Source: JBHJOF01 sp050330055
GTDB taxonomy: Bacteria > Pseudomonadota > Alphaproteobacteria > Kiloniellales > JAKSDN01
Length of the DNA stretch: 12,962 bases
Direction of reading: 5' to 3'
NCBI GenBank assembly: GCA_050330055.1
Contig: JBHJOF010000127.1
Coordinates: forward strand, 1 to 12,962
Numbering within the stretch: position 1 is the stretch's first letter; every line of letters begins with the position of its first letter. The notes beneath the pieces were generated by a model. That model was not told where the DNA came from. It saw only the letters and a list, made by a program, of their open reading frames with translations, and searched no databases. The position numbers and the translations under genes are program-made. Below, one piece after another: positions 6,925-12,962 of the stretch.

Positions 6925-7000
6925 GAAGCGCAAGGGTTGGACTGCCGGGCTGCTGTCCGGCGCTGCCGGCCTCGCCTGGCGGAGCCTGGAAATAGCCTGA
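6923..7000 (+). CDS. Possible 25-aa leader peptide upstream of secF
   Basis: ATG at 6923 opens 25 codons ending in TGA at 6998-7000. The peptide starts MKRKGWTAGLLSGAAGLAW, a basic end plus a short hydrophobic stretch, and then RSLEIA; it resembles a short signal sequence. Its stop abuts the left arm of a 9-bp stem-loop (7001-7043). The ribosome site is poor (only GAG about 9 nt upstream) and an ORF of this size can occur by chance. It is listed because leader peptides with export signals are known to regulate secA and secDF in some bacteria (SecM, VemP). No resemblance to their arrest motifs is seen. Confidence 0.18.
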   Translation: MKRKGWTAGLLSGAAGLAWRSLEIA

Positions 7001-7043
7001 GCGCCAGTGCCTCGGCTTCCGCTCGCAGCGCCATCACTGGCGC
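7001..7043 (+). repeat. 9-bp inverted repeat (stem-loop) in the secF leader region
   Basis: GCGCCAGTG (7001-7009) and CACTGGCGC (7035-7043) are perfect complements around a 25-nt loop. A 9-bp stem with this loop size is expected about once by chance in a window like this, so it is not significant alone. Its position, right after the leader ORF stop and about 170 bp before secF, is the reason to note it. No T-run follows. Confidence 0.4.
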
Positions 7044-7211
7044 GCGCGTGCGGAATTTCTGGCTGCAAAATATTCCCTCCGACTGGCCTGGAAAGTCCGA
7101 CCGGCGCTTCCCATTTGCCAGCCGATCTTGTTCAGGCAGCCACGGACGCCCGGTCTGGTCGGGACGGCAGGCGGCAGCCTCCAAGCGCCCCACTGTCCGG
7201 TGCCCGTGGCC

Positions 7212-8147
7212 ATGCGGCCCCTACGATTGATCCCTGACGACACGCGCATTGACTTCATGCGCTGGCGCTACGCCGCCTTCGCCTTCACCCTGCTCCTGAC
7301 CCTGGCCTCGCTGGCCTCGCTGGCCATCCTGGGGCTCAACCTCGGCATCGATTTCCAGGGCGGTATCCTGGTCGAGGCACGCAGCGCGGCGCCGCTTGAT
7401 CTCGCCGGCCTGCGCAGCGAGCTGGGCCAGCTCGGCTTGGGCGAGGTGTCCCTGCAGGAGTTCGGAGACGCCAACGAGCTGCTCATCCGGGTGCAGGAGC
7501 AGGCGGGCGGCGCGCCGGCCCAGGCCCAGGCGATCGAGCAGATCAAGGCGGTGCTCGGCAGCGACGTGGAGATCCGCCGCACCGAGTTCATCGGCCCCCA
7601 GGTGAGCCGGGAGCTGCTGGTCAACGGCGTACTGGCCGCCGTGCTGGCCGTCGTCTTCATTGCCATCTACGTCTGGTTCCGCTTCGAGTGGCAGTTCGGC
7701 GTCGCCGCGCTGATCACCACCTTTCACGACGTGATCGCCACCTTCGGCCTGTTCTCGCTGCTGCAGCTCGAGTTCAACTTGACCATCGTGGCCGCGATCC
7801 TCACCATTGCCGGCTATTCGATCAACGACACGGTGGTGGTGTTCGACCGCATCCGCGAGGATCTGCGGCGTTACAAGACGCTGCCCCTGGGCGCCCTGAT
7901 CAACCAAAGCATCAACAGCACGCTGTCGCGCACGGTGCTGACCGGTGGCACCACGCTGCTGGCCGCCCTGTCGCTGCTTCTCTTCGGCGGGCCGGTACTG
8001 TTCGGCTTCGCCGCCGCCATGGTGTTCGGCGTCCTGATCGGTACCTATTCCAGCGTTTTCGTCGCCGCGACCCTGATGCTGCATATGCGACCGCTGCGCG
8101 CCGGCCGCACGACCGGCGACGCGGCCGAGCAGGCCGTGGCTGAATGA
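7212..8147 (+). CDS. secF: Protein translocase subunit SecF
   Basis: Accessory subunit of the Sec translocon; with SecD it uses proton motive force to help pull exported proteins across the inner membrane. The 311-aa product has the full SecF layout: N-terminus MRPLRLIPDDTRIDFM, first helix, NLGIDFQGGILVEA periplasmic entry, the periplasmic domain, EFIGPQVSRELL, WFRFEWQFGVAALITTFHD, and the conserved AGYSINDTVVVFDRIRE helix, then GTYSSVFVAA near the end. The ATG at 7212 is chosen because it matches the family N-terminus; the frame is open to 7128, and in-frame GTGs lie 6 and 12 bp upstream, but no start has a clear Shine-Dalgarno sequence. Oddly, secD and yajC, which normally precede it, are absent from the window. 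A cation antiporter gene follows 47 bp downstream. Confidence 0.96.
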   Translation: MRPLRLIPDDTRIDFMRWRYAAFAFTLLLTLASLASLAILGLNLGIDFQGGILVEARSAAPLDLAGLRSELGQLGLGEVSLQEFGDANELLIRVQEQAGGAPAQAQAIEQIKAVLGSDVEIRRTEFIGPQVSRELLVNGVLAAVLAVVFIAIYVWFRFEWQFGVAALITTFHDVIATFGLFSLLQLEFNLTIVAAILTIAGYSINDTVVVFDRIREDLRRYKTLPLGALINQSINSTLSRTVLTGGTTLLAALSLLLFGGPVLFGFAAAMVFGVLIGTYSSVFVAATLMLHMRPLRAGRTTGDAAEQAVAE

Positions 8148-8194
8148 CCGGCGGCGACGCCAACCTGTGAGACCGAGTTCCTGAGAGAGCGGCG

Positions 8195-9181
8195 GTGACC
8201 TACCTCGCCCTGATAGCCGGCCTGGTCCTGCTCGCCTTCGGCGGCGAGTACCTGGTTCGCGGTGCCGTCGCGCTGGCCAAGCGGCTCGGCGTCTCGCCGC
8301 TGCTGATCGGCCTCACCCTGGTCGGCTTCGGCACCTCCTGCCCGGAGCTGGTGGCCAGTGTTCAGGCGGCGCTGATCGGCTCGCCCGGCATCGCGGTCGG
8401 CAACGTGGTCGGCAGCAACATCCTCAACATTCTGCTGATCCTCGGCATCACCGCGGTCATCTCATCGCTCGCCACCAGTCCTCAGGTGCTGCGCCGCGAC
8501 GGCATGGTGCTGCTCGGCGCGAGCCTCGCCATGGTCGCGGTCTGCCTGGTCGGCGCGGTCGGCCGGCTGGGCGGCAGCCTGCTGGTCGGCGCCTTGCTGC
8601 TCTACCTCGTCTTCACCTACCGGACCGAGCGGGCCCACCCCAACGGCAGCGCCGAGCTGCACATCGCCGAGGCCGAGCTGGTCGCGCCCCTGCCGCGCTC
8701 GCTGTGGCTCGCAGTGGTCGAGGCTCTGCTCGGCCTCGCCGCCGTAGTCGGCGGTGCCTACCTGCTGGTCAACGCGGCGATCGTCATCGCCCGCCAGTTC
8801 GGCGTCTCCGAGACCGTGATCGGGCTGACCATCGTCGCTGGCGGCACCTCGCTGCCCGAGCTGGTGACCTCGGTGGTGGCGGCGCTGCGGCGCCACGGCG
8901 ACGTCGCGCTCGGCAACATCATCGGCAGCAACATCTTCAACATCCTGGGCATCATCGGCGTGACCGCGCTGGTGCGGCCGATCGCCGTGCCGGACGAGAT
9001 CGTGCGCTTCGACCTCTGGGTCATGCTGGCGGTGGCGCTGCTGCTGGTGGTCTTCGCCAAGACCGGCTGGCGCCTCAGCCGCTGGGAGGGGGCGGTCTTC
9101 CTGGCCGGCTACGGCGTCTATCTCTTCGCCCTGCTGTCGCCCGACGCGCGCGAGTTGCTGGGGATTTCCTACGCCTCCTAG
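8195..9181 (+). CDS. Calcium/sodium antiporter, CaCA family (YrbG-like)
   Basis: Inner-membrane cation exchanger, 328 aa, with two inverted halves joined by a short loop near 142-168. The first alpha repeat has GFGTSCPEL (44-52) and GNVVGSNILN (69-78); the second has GGTSLPEL (216-223) and GNIIGSNIFN (240-249). The ion-binding glutamates are E51 and E222. The first repeat has Cys where Ala is commoner in GTSAPE. About ten helices are expected and the hydrophobic pattern agrees. The start is GTG at 8195, preceded by GAGAGAG at suitable distance. It follows secF by 47 bp and may share its transcript. Its stop interlocks with that of the converging dapB-like gene. Direction and ion choice (Ca2+/Na+ or H+) are family inference. 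Confidence 0.93.
   Translation: MTYLALIAGLVLLAFGGEYLVRGAVALAKRLGVSPLLIGLTLVGFGTSCPELVASVQAALIGSPGIAVGNVVGSNILNILLILGITAVISSLATSPQVLRRDGMVLLGASLAMVAVCLVGAVGRLGGSLLVGALLLYLVFTYRTERAHPNGSAELHIAEAELVAPLPRSLWLAVVEALLGLAAVVGGAYLLVNAAIVIARQFGVSETVIGLTIVAGGTSLPELVTSVVAALRRHGDVALGNIIGSNIFNILGIIGVTALVRPIAVPDEIVRFDLWVMLAVALLLVVFAKTGWRLSRWEGAVFLAGYGVYLFALLSPDARELLGISYAS
9178..9181. other. Interlocked stop codons in a CTAG palindrome
   Basis: The plus-strand antiporter stops with TAG at 9179-9181 and the minus-strand dapB-like gene stops with TAG read from 9180 to 9178. Both use the same CTAG. There is therefore no room for a conventional terminator between the two convergent genes. Confidence 0.95.
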
Positions 9182-9981
9182 GCCGCGCCGAACAGCAGCG
9201 AGTCGAGTCCGCGCACCAGGCCGGTGATGGCGCCGACGCGGCGCGCCGCGATCAGCGTGCCCTCGACATAGGGCTGGGCGCTCTCGCCGGCGTCGTGGCG
9301 CAAGGTCAGGCGGGCACCGGGCACGGCGAAGACCGCCTCGACCGAGGCGGTGAAGCTCGGCAGGCGCAGCGAGTGGACGCGCACGCCGGCGATCTCGGCG
9401 CCGCGGATCTCCTTCGGCCCGATCATTTTGTCGAGCGGCACGCCGATCTCCGGCCGGCGCAGCGCGCCGAGCCGCTCGGCGAGCTCCCCGGCGGTGCCGC
9501 TCGGCGCATCGGGCTTGCCGGCCGAGGCGTAGTCGATGACCTCGAAGTGGCCTATATGGCGCGCCGCCAGGAGGGCGCAGTGCTGCAGCAGCGCCGCGGT
9601 CAGCGAGAAATTGCCCGAAGCCACCACGCCGACCCCGGCGCGGCGCGCCTCGTGGTCGACCGCGGCATAGTCCGCCGCGGTCAATCCCGAGGTGCCGACC
9701 ACGACGGCCACGCCGCGAGCGATTGCCGTCATGACGTGGTCCAGCACCGCACGTGGATGGCTGTAATCGATCAGCACGTCGCAGGGTGCCGCCAATGCCT
9801 CGCCGACCGACGCCGCGACCGCAACGCCGGCCGGCGCGCGTCCCAGCACCTCGCCGATGTCCTGCCCGGCCGTGGTGCGCGCCACCGCGCCGGCCAGCGT
9901 CAGGTCCTCGCTGTCGAGCACTGCCTGGGTGATCGCTTTGCCGGTCCAGCCGGTCGCCCCGGCGACACAGATTTTCAGCAT
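9178..9981 (-). CDS. dapB: DapB-family dihydrodipicolinate reductase-like protein with altered catalytic motif
   Basis: By family, 4-hydroxy-tetrahydrodipicolinate reductase of lysine and diaminopimelate synthesis, cytoplasmic and NAD(P)H-dependent; 267 aa, normal length. Seen: nucleotide-binding GATGWTG (8-14), VVVGTSGLT (93-101), SGNFSL (122-127), DAPSGTA (158-164), VHSLRLPSF (202-210) and LTLRHDA (225-231). The catalytic block usually reads E-A-H-H-R-H-K-x-DAPSGTA; here it is DYASAGKPDAPSGTA (150-164), so both histidines are replaced (by A152 and S153) while the lysine (K156) stays. It may thus be a paralogue with another substrate or a variant reductase; lysine synthesis should be checked elsewhere in the genome. 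The ATG has GGGAAGGG upstream. It lies 114 bp after a DMT transporter gene in the same direction and ends tail-to-tail with the antiporter. Confidence 0.85.
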   Translation of the reverse strand: MLKICVAGATGWTGKAITQAVLDSEDLTLAGAVARTTAGQDIGEVLGRAPAGVAVAASVGEALAAPCDVLIDYSHPRAVLDHVMTAIARGVAVVVGTSGLTAADYAAVDHEARRAGVGVVASGNFSLTAALLQHCALLAARHIGHFEVIDYASAGKPDAPSGTAGELAERLGALRRPEIGVPLDKMIGPKEIRGAEIAGVRVHSLRLPSFTASVEAVFAVPGARLTLRHDAGESAQPYVEGTLIAARRVGAITGLVRGLDSLLFGAA

Positions 9982-10095
9982 GTCGCTGCCCTTCCCTTCA
10001 CCCGAACCTGTCCGAAGGCGGGACCATAACCCGCGAGCAGCGGCCGCGTCATGGCGCTTGCCGCGGAAATCGCCAAGCGACCGGCGAGTGCGGGG

Positions 10096-11103
10096 CTACG
10101 TCGTGCCTTCCTGCACCCGGGCCGGGCCGGCGCTGCGCGTCGCCAGGTAGATGCCGGGCAGCACCAGGGCGGTGCCGACCAGGTGATAGAGCTCGAACCG
10201 CTCGCCCAGCAGCAGATAGGCCAGCACGCCGTTGTAGAGCGGGATCAGGTACATCAGCAGGCTGGTCGGGCCGGCGCCGAGCGCGCGCTGGATGCGGCCA
10301 TAGGCGAGGTAGGCGCCGAGCCCCGGCACCAGCGCCAGGAACAGCACGGTCAGCAGGCTGCGGCCGTCGATCGCCGGCACGTCGCCCGCCAGGACCTCGC
10401 CGACCACGAACGGCAGCAGCACCAGCAGGCCGCCGCCGATGATGGCGGCGAAGCGGGTCATGGGCGCCAGCGCGCTCGGCCGGTGGCGCAGCAGCACCGA
10501 ATAGAGCGCCCAGCCCGCCGTGGCCGCCATGATCCAGAGGTCGCCGACGGTGAAGCCGAGGCTGGCCAGTACGTCCAACGAGCCGCGGCAGACGATGGCC
10601 AGCACGCCGACCAGCGACAGCGCCACGCCCAGCACCTGGCGCGGCCGCAGCGCCTCGCCGTAGCCGAAGTGCGCCATCAGCACGATCAGGATCGGCGAGG
10701 CGGCATAGATCAGGCCGATGTTGGTGGCCGTGGTGGTGTCGGCGCCGATGTAGACGAAGGCGCCGCAGACCCCCATGCCGAGCGCGCCCAGCGCCAGCAG
10801 GTCGCGCCACTCGTGACGCAGCGCCGCGCGGCCGCGCCACAGCGGCCCGATGACCCAGGGCAGCAGGATGGCCAGCGCCAGGGTCCAGCGCCAGAAGGCC
10901 AGCGCCACCGGCGGCATGGTTTCGGCGGTAGCGCGCGCCACCAGCATGTTGCTGGCGAACATGGCCGGCGCCAGGAACAGCAGCGCCAAGGCGATGCGCC
11001 GCTCGGCCGCATCCGAGGCCTGCCCGCCTTTCGTGTCCTGCCCGGAGCGCGACAGGCTCTCGGTGACGGAGGGAACCAGGGGTTGTGAAGGCTCGACCGA
11101 CAT
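10096..11103 (-). CDS. DMT superfamily transporter (EamA domains)
   Basis: Inner-membrane transporter of the drug/metabolite type, 335 aa, with two EamA repeats (about 38-173 and 187-322) and about ten hydrophobic segments. Typical features are TTTATNIGLIYAASPILIVL (123-142) in the first repeat, and LIPLYNGVLAYLLLGERFE (286-304) and GTALVLPGIYLA (310-321) in the second. A 37-residue polar N-terminal tail precedes the first helix. ATG 11103 is the first in-frame ATG; the frame continues to a TTG at 11187, which lies in the divergent promoter region and is not favoured. The ribosome site is weak for both. Known relatives export amino acids or metabolites, but substrate cannot be assigned. It is 114 bp upstream of, and probably cotranscribed with, the dapB-like gene, which hints that an amino-acid-like compound is handled. 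Confidence 0.9.
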   Translation of the reverse strand: MSVEPSQPLVPSVTESLSRSGQDTKGGQASDAAERRIALALLFLAPAMFASNMLVARATAETMPPVALAFWRWTLALAILLPWVIGPLWRGRAALRHEWRDLLALGALGMGVCGAFVYIGADTTTATNIGLIYAASPILIVLMAHFGYGEALRPRQVLGVALSLVGVLAIVCRGSLDVLASLGFTVGDLWIMAATAGWALYSVLLRHRPSALAPMTRFAAIIGGGLLVLLPFVVGEVLAGDVPAIDGRSLLTVLFLALVPGLGAYLAYGRIQRALGAGPTSLLMYLIPLYNGVLAYLLLGERFELYHLVGTALVLPGIYLATRSAGPARVQEGTT

Positions 11104-11269
11104 GACGCCGCGGGTTATGGCACAGGCCCCGGGCGACCGGAAGTGTCGCGGCCCTGCCGTGGGCGCATAGCGGCCATGCCCCGCCAAAGGGCGGCTTGGC
11201 CCGGGCCCGGCGTTGGTAGTAGGCTGGCGCCCCCTAGCAGCCAGCTAAGCAGCGGATCGGAGTGCGTAA
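11104..11269. promoter_or_regulatory. Divergent intergenic region of the DMT transporter and aminotransferase genes
   Basis: These 166 bp must hold the promoters of both divergent genes, though no convincing -35/-10 pair was found. It contains small GC-rich inverted repeats, CCGCC/GGCGG (11181-11185 and 11190-11194, alternative pairing GCCAA/TTGGC) and the 10-bp palindrome CCGGGCCCGG (11201-11210). Such short GC-rich repeats are common by chance here. Confidence 0.35.
11259..11262 (+). promoter_or_regulatory. Shine-Dalgarno site of the aminotransferase gene
   Basis: GGAG is followed by 7 nt (TGCGTAA) and then the ATG at 11270, an ideal spacing that fixes the start. Confidence 0.7.
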
Positions 11270-12661
11270 ATGAGCGAGCGGCCTAACTCTCCGGCGAGCC
11301 GGGACATTGCCTATCACCTGCATCCCTACACCAACGCCCGGAAGCACGAGGCCGAGGGCCCGCTCATCGTGACCGAAGGCAAGGGGATCTACGTCTACGA
11401 CGACCAGGGCAAGGCCTACATCGAGGGCCTGGCCGGCCTCTGGTGCGCCTCGCTCGGCTTCGGCGAGGAGCGCCTGGTCCAGGCCGCGACCGACCAGCTC
11501 CGCAAGCTGCCCTACTACCATTCCTTCGCGCACAAGGTGCCGTCGCCGGTGATCGACCTGGCGGAGATGCTGATCGAGATCGCGCCGGTGCCGATGTCGA
11601 AGGTCTTCTTCAACAATTCCGGCTCCGAGGCCAACGACACCGCGGTCAAGCTGATCTGGTACTACAACAACGCGCTCGGCCGGCCCGAGAAGAAAAAGAT
11701 CATCAGCCGCATCAAGGGCTATCACGGCGTCACCGTGGCGGCCGCCAGCCTGACCGGCCTGCCCGCCAACCACACCGACTTCGACCTGCCGATCAAGAAC
11801 GTGCTGCACACCAGCTGCCCGCACTACTACCGCTTCGGGCAGGAGGGCGAGAGCGAGGAAGACTTCGCCACCCGCATGGCCGCCGATCTCGAGAAGCTGA
11901 TCCTCGACGAGGGCCCGGACACCATCGCCGCCTTCATCGGCGAGCCGGTGATGGGCGCCGGCGGCGTGCTGGTGCCGCCCAGGACCTATTGGGCCAAGAT
12001 CCAGGCGGTCCTCAAGAAGTACGACGTCCTGCTGGTCGGCGACGAGGTGATCTGCGGCTTCGGGCGCACCGGCAAGATGTTCGGCTGCGAGACCTTCGGC
12101 ATCAAGCCGGACATCATGACCGTGGCCAAGGCGCTGAGCTCCGGCTACCTGCCGATCTCGGCCACACTGATCTCCGACAAGGTCTATCAGGCGATCGCCG
12201 ACAACACGGCCAAGATCGGCACGCTGGGCCACGGCTACACCTATTCCGGCCACCCGGTGAGCGCCGCGGTCGCGCTGGAGACCCTGAAGATCTACGAGGA
12301 ACGCGACATCCTGAGCCACATCGCCGCCGTCAGCGACCGCTTCCAGTCGGGGCTGCGTCGCTTCGCCGGCGAGCCGCTGGTCGGCGAGGTGCGCGGCGTC
12401 GGGCTGGTCGGGGCGATCGAGCTGGTCGCCGACAAGGCGAGCAAGGCGCCCTTCGAGACGCCGGGACAGGTCGGCGCCTACTTCGCCGCTCGGGCCCAGG
12501 CGCACGGCCTGATCATCCGCAATCTGGTCGACAGCATCGGGGTCTGCCCGCCGCTGATCATCAGCGAGCCGGAGCTGGACAAGCTGTTCGACGCCTTCGG
12601 GCGGGCGCTGGCCGATACCCAGGACTGGGTGGCGGGCCAGGGCCTGGCGTCGGTCGCGTGA
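11270..12661 (+). CDS. Class III PLP-dependent aminotransferase (omega-amino acid/amine:pyruvate type)
   Basis: Cytoplasmic transaminase, 463 aa, moving an amino group from an omega-amino acid or amine to a keto acid such as pyruvate. Seen: cofactor phosphate-binding NNSGSEAND (115-123), YHG (151-153) stacking on PLP, GDEV (257-260) with the ring-nitrogen Asp D258, catalytic lysine K287 in VAKALSSGY, and HGYTYSGHP (321-329). Residues W58, Y151 and R417 line up by position and context with W60, Y153 and the flipping R416 of the Chromobacterium amine transaminase, favouring the omega-transaminase/putrescine-pyruvate subgroup over acetylornithine or GABA enzymes. Exact substrate (putrescine, beta-alanine, taurine or others) is open. 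The next gene, hemA, makes 5-aminolevulinate, but an omega-transaminase near it need not act in haem synthesis. The start has GGAG at 7 nt. Confidence 0.93.
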   Translation: MSERPNSPASRDIAYHLHPYTNARKHEAEGPLIVTEGKGIYVYDDQGKAYIEGLAGLWCASLGFGEERLVQAATDQLRKLPYYHSFAHKVPSPVIDLAEMLIEIAPVPMSKVFFNNSGSEANDTAVKLIWYYNNALGRPEKKKIISRIKGYHGVTVAAASLTGLPANHTDFDLPIKNVLHTSCPHYYRFGQEGESEEDFATRMAADLEKLILDEGPDTIAAFIGEPVMGAGGVLVPPRTYWAKIQAVLKKYDVLLVGDEVICGFGRTGKMFGCETFGIKPDIMTVAKALSSGYLPISATLISDKVYQAIADNTAKIGTLGHGYTYSGHPVSAAVALETLKIYEERDILSHIAAVSDRFQSGLRRFAGEPLVGEVRGVGLVGAIELVADKASKAPFETPGQVGAYFAARAQAHGLIIRNLVDSIGVCPPLIISEPELDKLFDAFGRALADTQDWVAGQGLASVA

Positions 12662-12704
12662 CGCCGCGGCCAGCGCGGCGAGGATCCGAGCAGCCCGAAG
12701 AAAC

Positions 12705-12718
12705 GTGACCTCGATCAA
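12705..12718 (+). promoter_or_regulatory. FNR/FixK-like box upstream of hemA
   Basis: GTGAC-CTCG-ATCAA matches the alphaproteobacterial FnrL/FixK consensus TTGAY-N4-RTCAA at nine of ten specified bases; only the first T is G. It lies 92 bp before the preferred hemA start. hemA is a known FnrL target in Rhodobacter and a FixK target in Bradyrhizobium, so oxygen-responsive control is a reasonable inference. No strong -10 box is visible at the class II spacing downstream. Confidence 0.5.
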
Positions 12719-12723
12719 GGTGC

Positions 12724-12738
12724 CGGGCCTTCGGCCCG
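12724..12738 (+). terminator. Hairpin after the aminotransferase gene, candidate terminator
   Basis: CGGGCC (12724-12729) and GGCCCG (12733-12738) form a perfect 6-bp GC stem with a TTC loop, 62 nt past the aminotransferase stop. It is followed only by TGTTAGCT, so the T-run is poor. It could end the aminotransferase transcript or be part of the hemA leader, since the FNR-like box lies just upstream. Confidence 0.4.
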
Positions 12739-12763
12739 TGTTAGCTCGCCGTTAACGATCGAG

Positions 12764-12768
12764 AGGAG
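12764..12768 (+). promoter_or_regulatory. AGGAG ribosome-site-like motif before hemA
   Basis: AGGAG lies 12 nt before an in-frame GTG (12781), 18 nt before an in-frame ATG (12787) and 42 nt before the ATG at 12811. None of these spacings is ideal, which leaves the hemA start unsettled. Confidence 0.35.
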
Positions 12769-12810
12769 ACAGTCGACCCAGTGCGAATGAAGCAGCCGAA
12801 AGCGCACGCC

Positions 12811-12962
12811 ATGGACTATGAAGCCTTTTTCAGCCAGGCCCTTTCGGGCCTGAAGGCGGAGGGGCGCTACCGGGTCTTTGCCGACCTGGAGCGGCAGGCC
12901 GGGTCCTTTCCGCGGGCGAGCGTCCACCACGGCGATAGGGGGCGCGGCGCGGAGCGCGGCGA
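12811..12962 (+). CDS. hemA: 5-aminolevulinate synthase, N-terminal part, runs off the right edge
   Basis: First enzyme of the C4 haem pathway, joining glycine and succinyl-CoA with PLP. Only 50 complete codons are in the window. The segment MDYEAFFSQALSGLKAEG (1-18), then RYRVFADLERQAGSFPRA (19-36), is the characteristic start of alphaproteobacterial ALAS, and the frame is open to the edge, where the family would continue toward its TVWCSNDYLG block. ATG 12811 is chosen because family members commonly begin MDY/MDF here; in-frame GTG 12781 and ATG 12787 would add 10 or 8 residues and are closer to an AGGAG motif. The catalytic lysine and cofactor motifs lie outside the window. The FNR/FixK-like box at 12705-12718 suggests oxygen control. 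A fragment of a related alpha-oxoamine synthase is the main alternative. Confidence 0.82.
   Translation, partial: MDYEAFFSQALSGLKAEGRYRVFADLERQAGSFPRASVHHGDRGRGAERG

Larger units (their letters stand above)
6696..7211. other. 516-bp gene-poor region between divergent genes, with AT-rich island
   Basis: No well-supported protein gene, tRNA or rRNA is seen. Candidate ORFs have non-ATG starts, no ribosome site and arginine/serine-rich content typical of shadow frames. The region divides into a GC-rich part next to the membrane-protein gene (6696-6784), an AT-rich island (6785-6905; 79 of 110 bases at 6791-6900 are A or T), and a GC-rich part before secF (6906-7211) containing a possible leader ORF and a stem-loop. 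I find no remnant of secD or yajC in it. Confidence 0.75.

Noticed and set aside
6876..7193. Minus- and plus-strand frames of about 60-105 codons in the secF upstream region
   Set aside because: They begin at weak or non-ATG codons without ribosome sites, show no family motif, and one overlaps the secF start.
7128..7211. Upstream start for SecF
   Set aside because: The extra 28 residues do not match SecF family members, which begin near MRPLRLIPDDT; nothing like a secD 3' end is encoded either.
8704..10029. A 441-codon plus-strand frame across the antiporter and dapB-like genes
   Set aside because: It is out of frame with one gene and antisense to the other, with Arg/Gly/Ala-rich content and no motif.
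11234..12718. A 494-codon minus-strand frame
   Set aside because: It is antisense to the aminotransferase with its full PLP motif set, and has the Asp/Gln/Arg/Val-rich composition of a shadow frame.

Overview
The window is GC-rich (roughly two thirds G+C by eye) and tightly packed. It looks like chromosome of an alphaproteobacterium, most plausibly a Rhodospirillales-type lineage. Pointers are the start of a hemA-type 5-aminolevulinate synthase (the C4 haem route of alphaproteobacteria) behind an FNR/FixK-like box, a SecF of alphaproteobacterial style, and a small conserved protein with the motif IRVLEDLI...GVIMLTDLPEAAREKLL. No phage, IS, CRISPR, tRNA or rRNA was recognised. The lineage is an inference.

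Left block, minus strand (5496 down to 1): a complete-order peptide/opine-type ABC importer operon. It encodes a periplasmic binding protein (3913-5496), two permeases (2732-3724 and 1751-2725) and two ATPases (709-1776, and 1-716 running off the left edge). The two permease genes are 6 bp apart, and the last two junctions overlap by 26 and 8 bp, so translation is probably coupled. A 188-bp gap with a GC-rich stem-loop separates the binding-protein gene from the permeases and may set their stoichiometry.

Middle block: two minus-strand genes of unknown function, a 116-aa conserved protein (5776-6126) and a 141-aa three-helix membrane protein (6270-6695). Then comes a 516-bp gene-poor region (6696-7211) containing an AT-rich island of about 28% G+C. 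It holds plausible promoters facing both ways, a doubtful 25-codon leader ORF and a stem-loop. To its right on the plus strand lie secF (7212-8147), without secD or yajC beside it, and a CaCA-family cation antiporter (8195-9181).

Right block: on the minus strand, a DMT/EamA transporter (10096-11103) precedes a DapB-family reductase (9178-9981) whose catalytic His-His pair is replaced. The reductase converges with the antiporter so that both stop codons share one CTAG. On the plus strand is a class III omega-aminotransferase (11270-12661), then a short intergenic region with an FNR/FixK-like box and hairpin, then the truncated start of hemA (12811 to the right edge).

Most of the window is ordinary housekeeping and transport. 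I see no clearly new multi-gene system. The points most worth a second look are the FNR-like box before hemA, the DapB variant with its transporter neighbour, and the orphan secF with its unusual AT-rich upstream region and possible leader.
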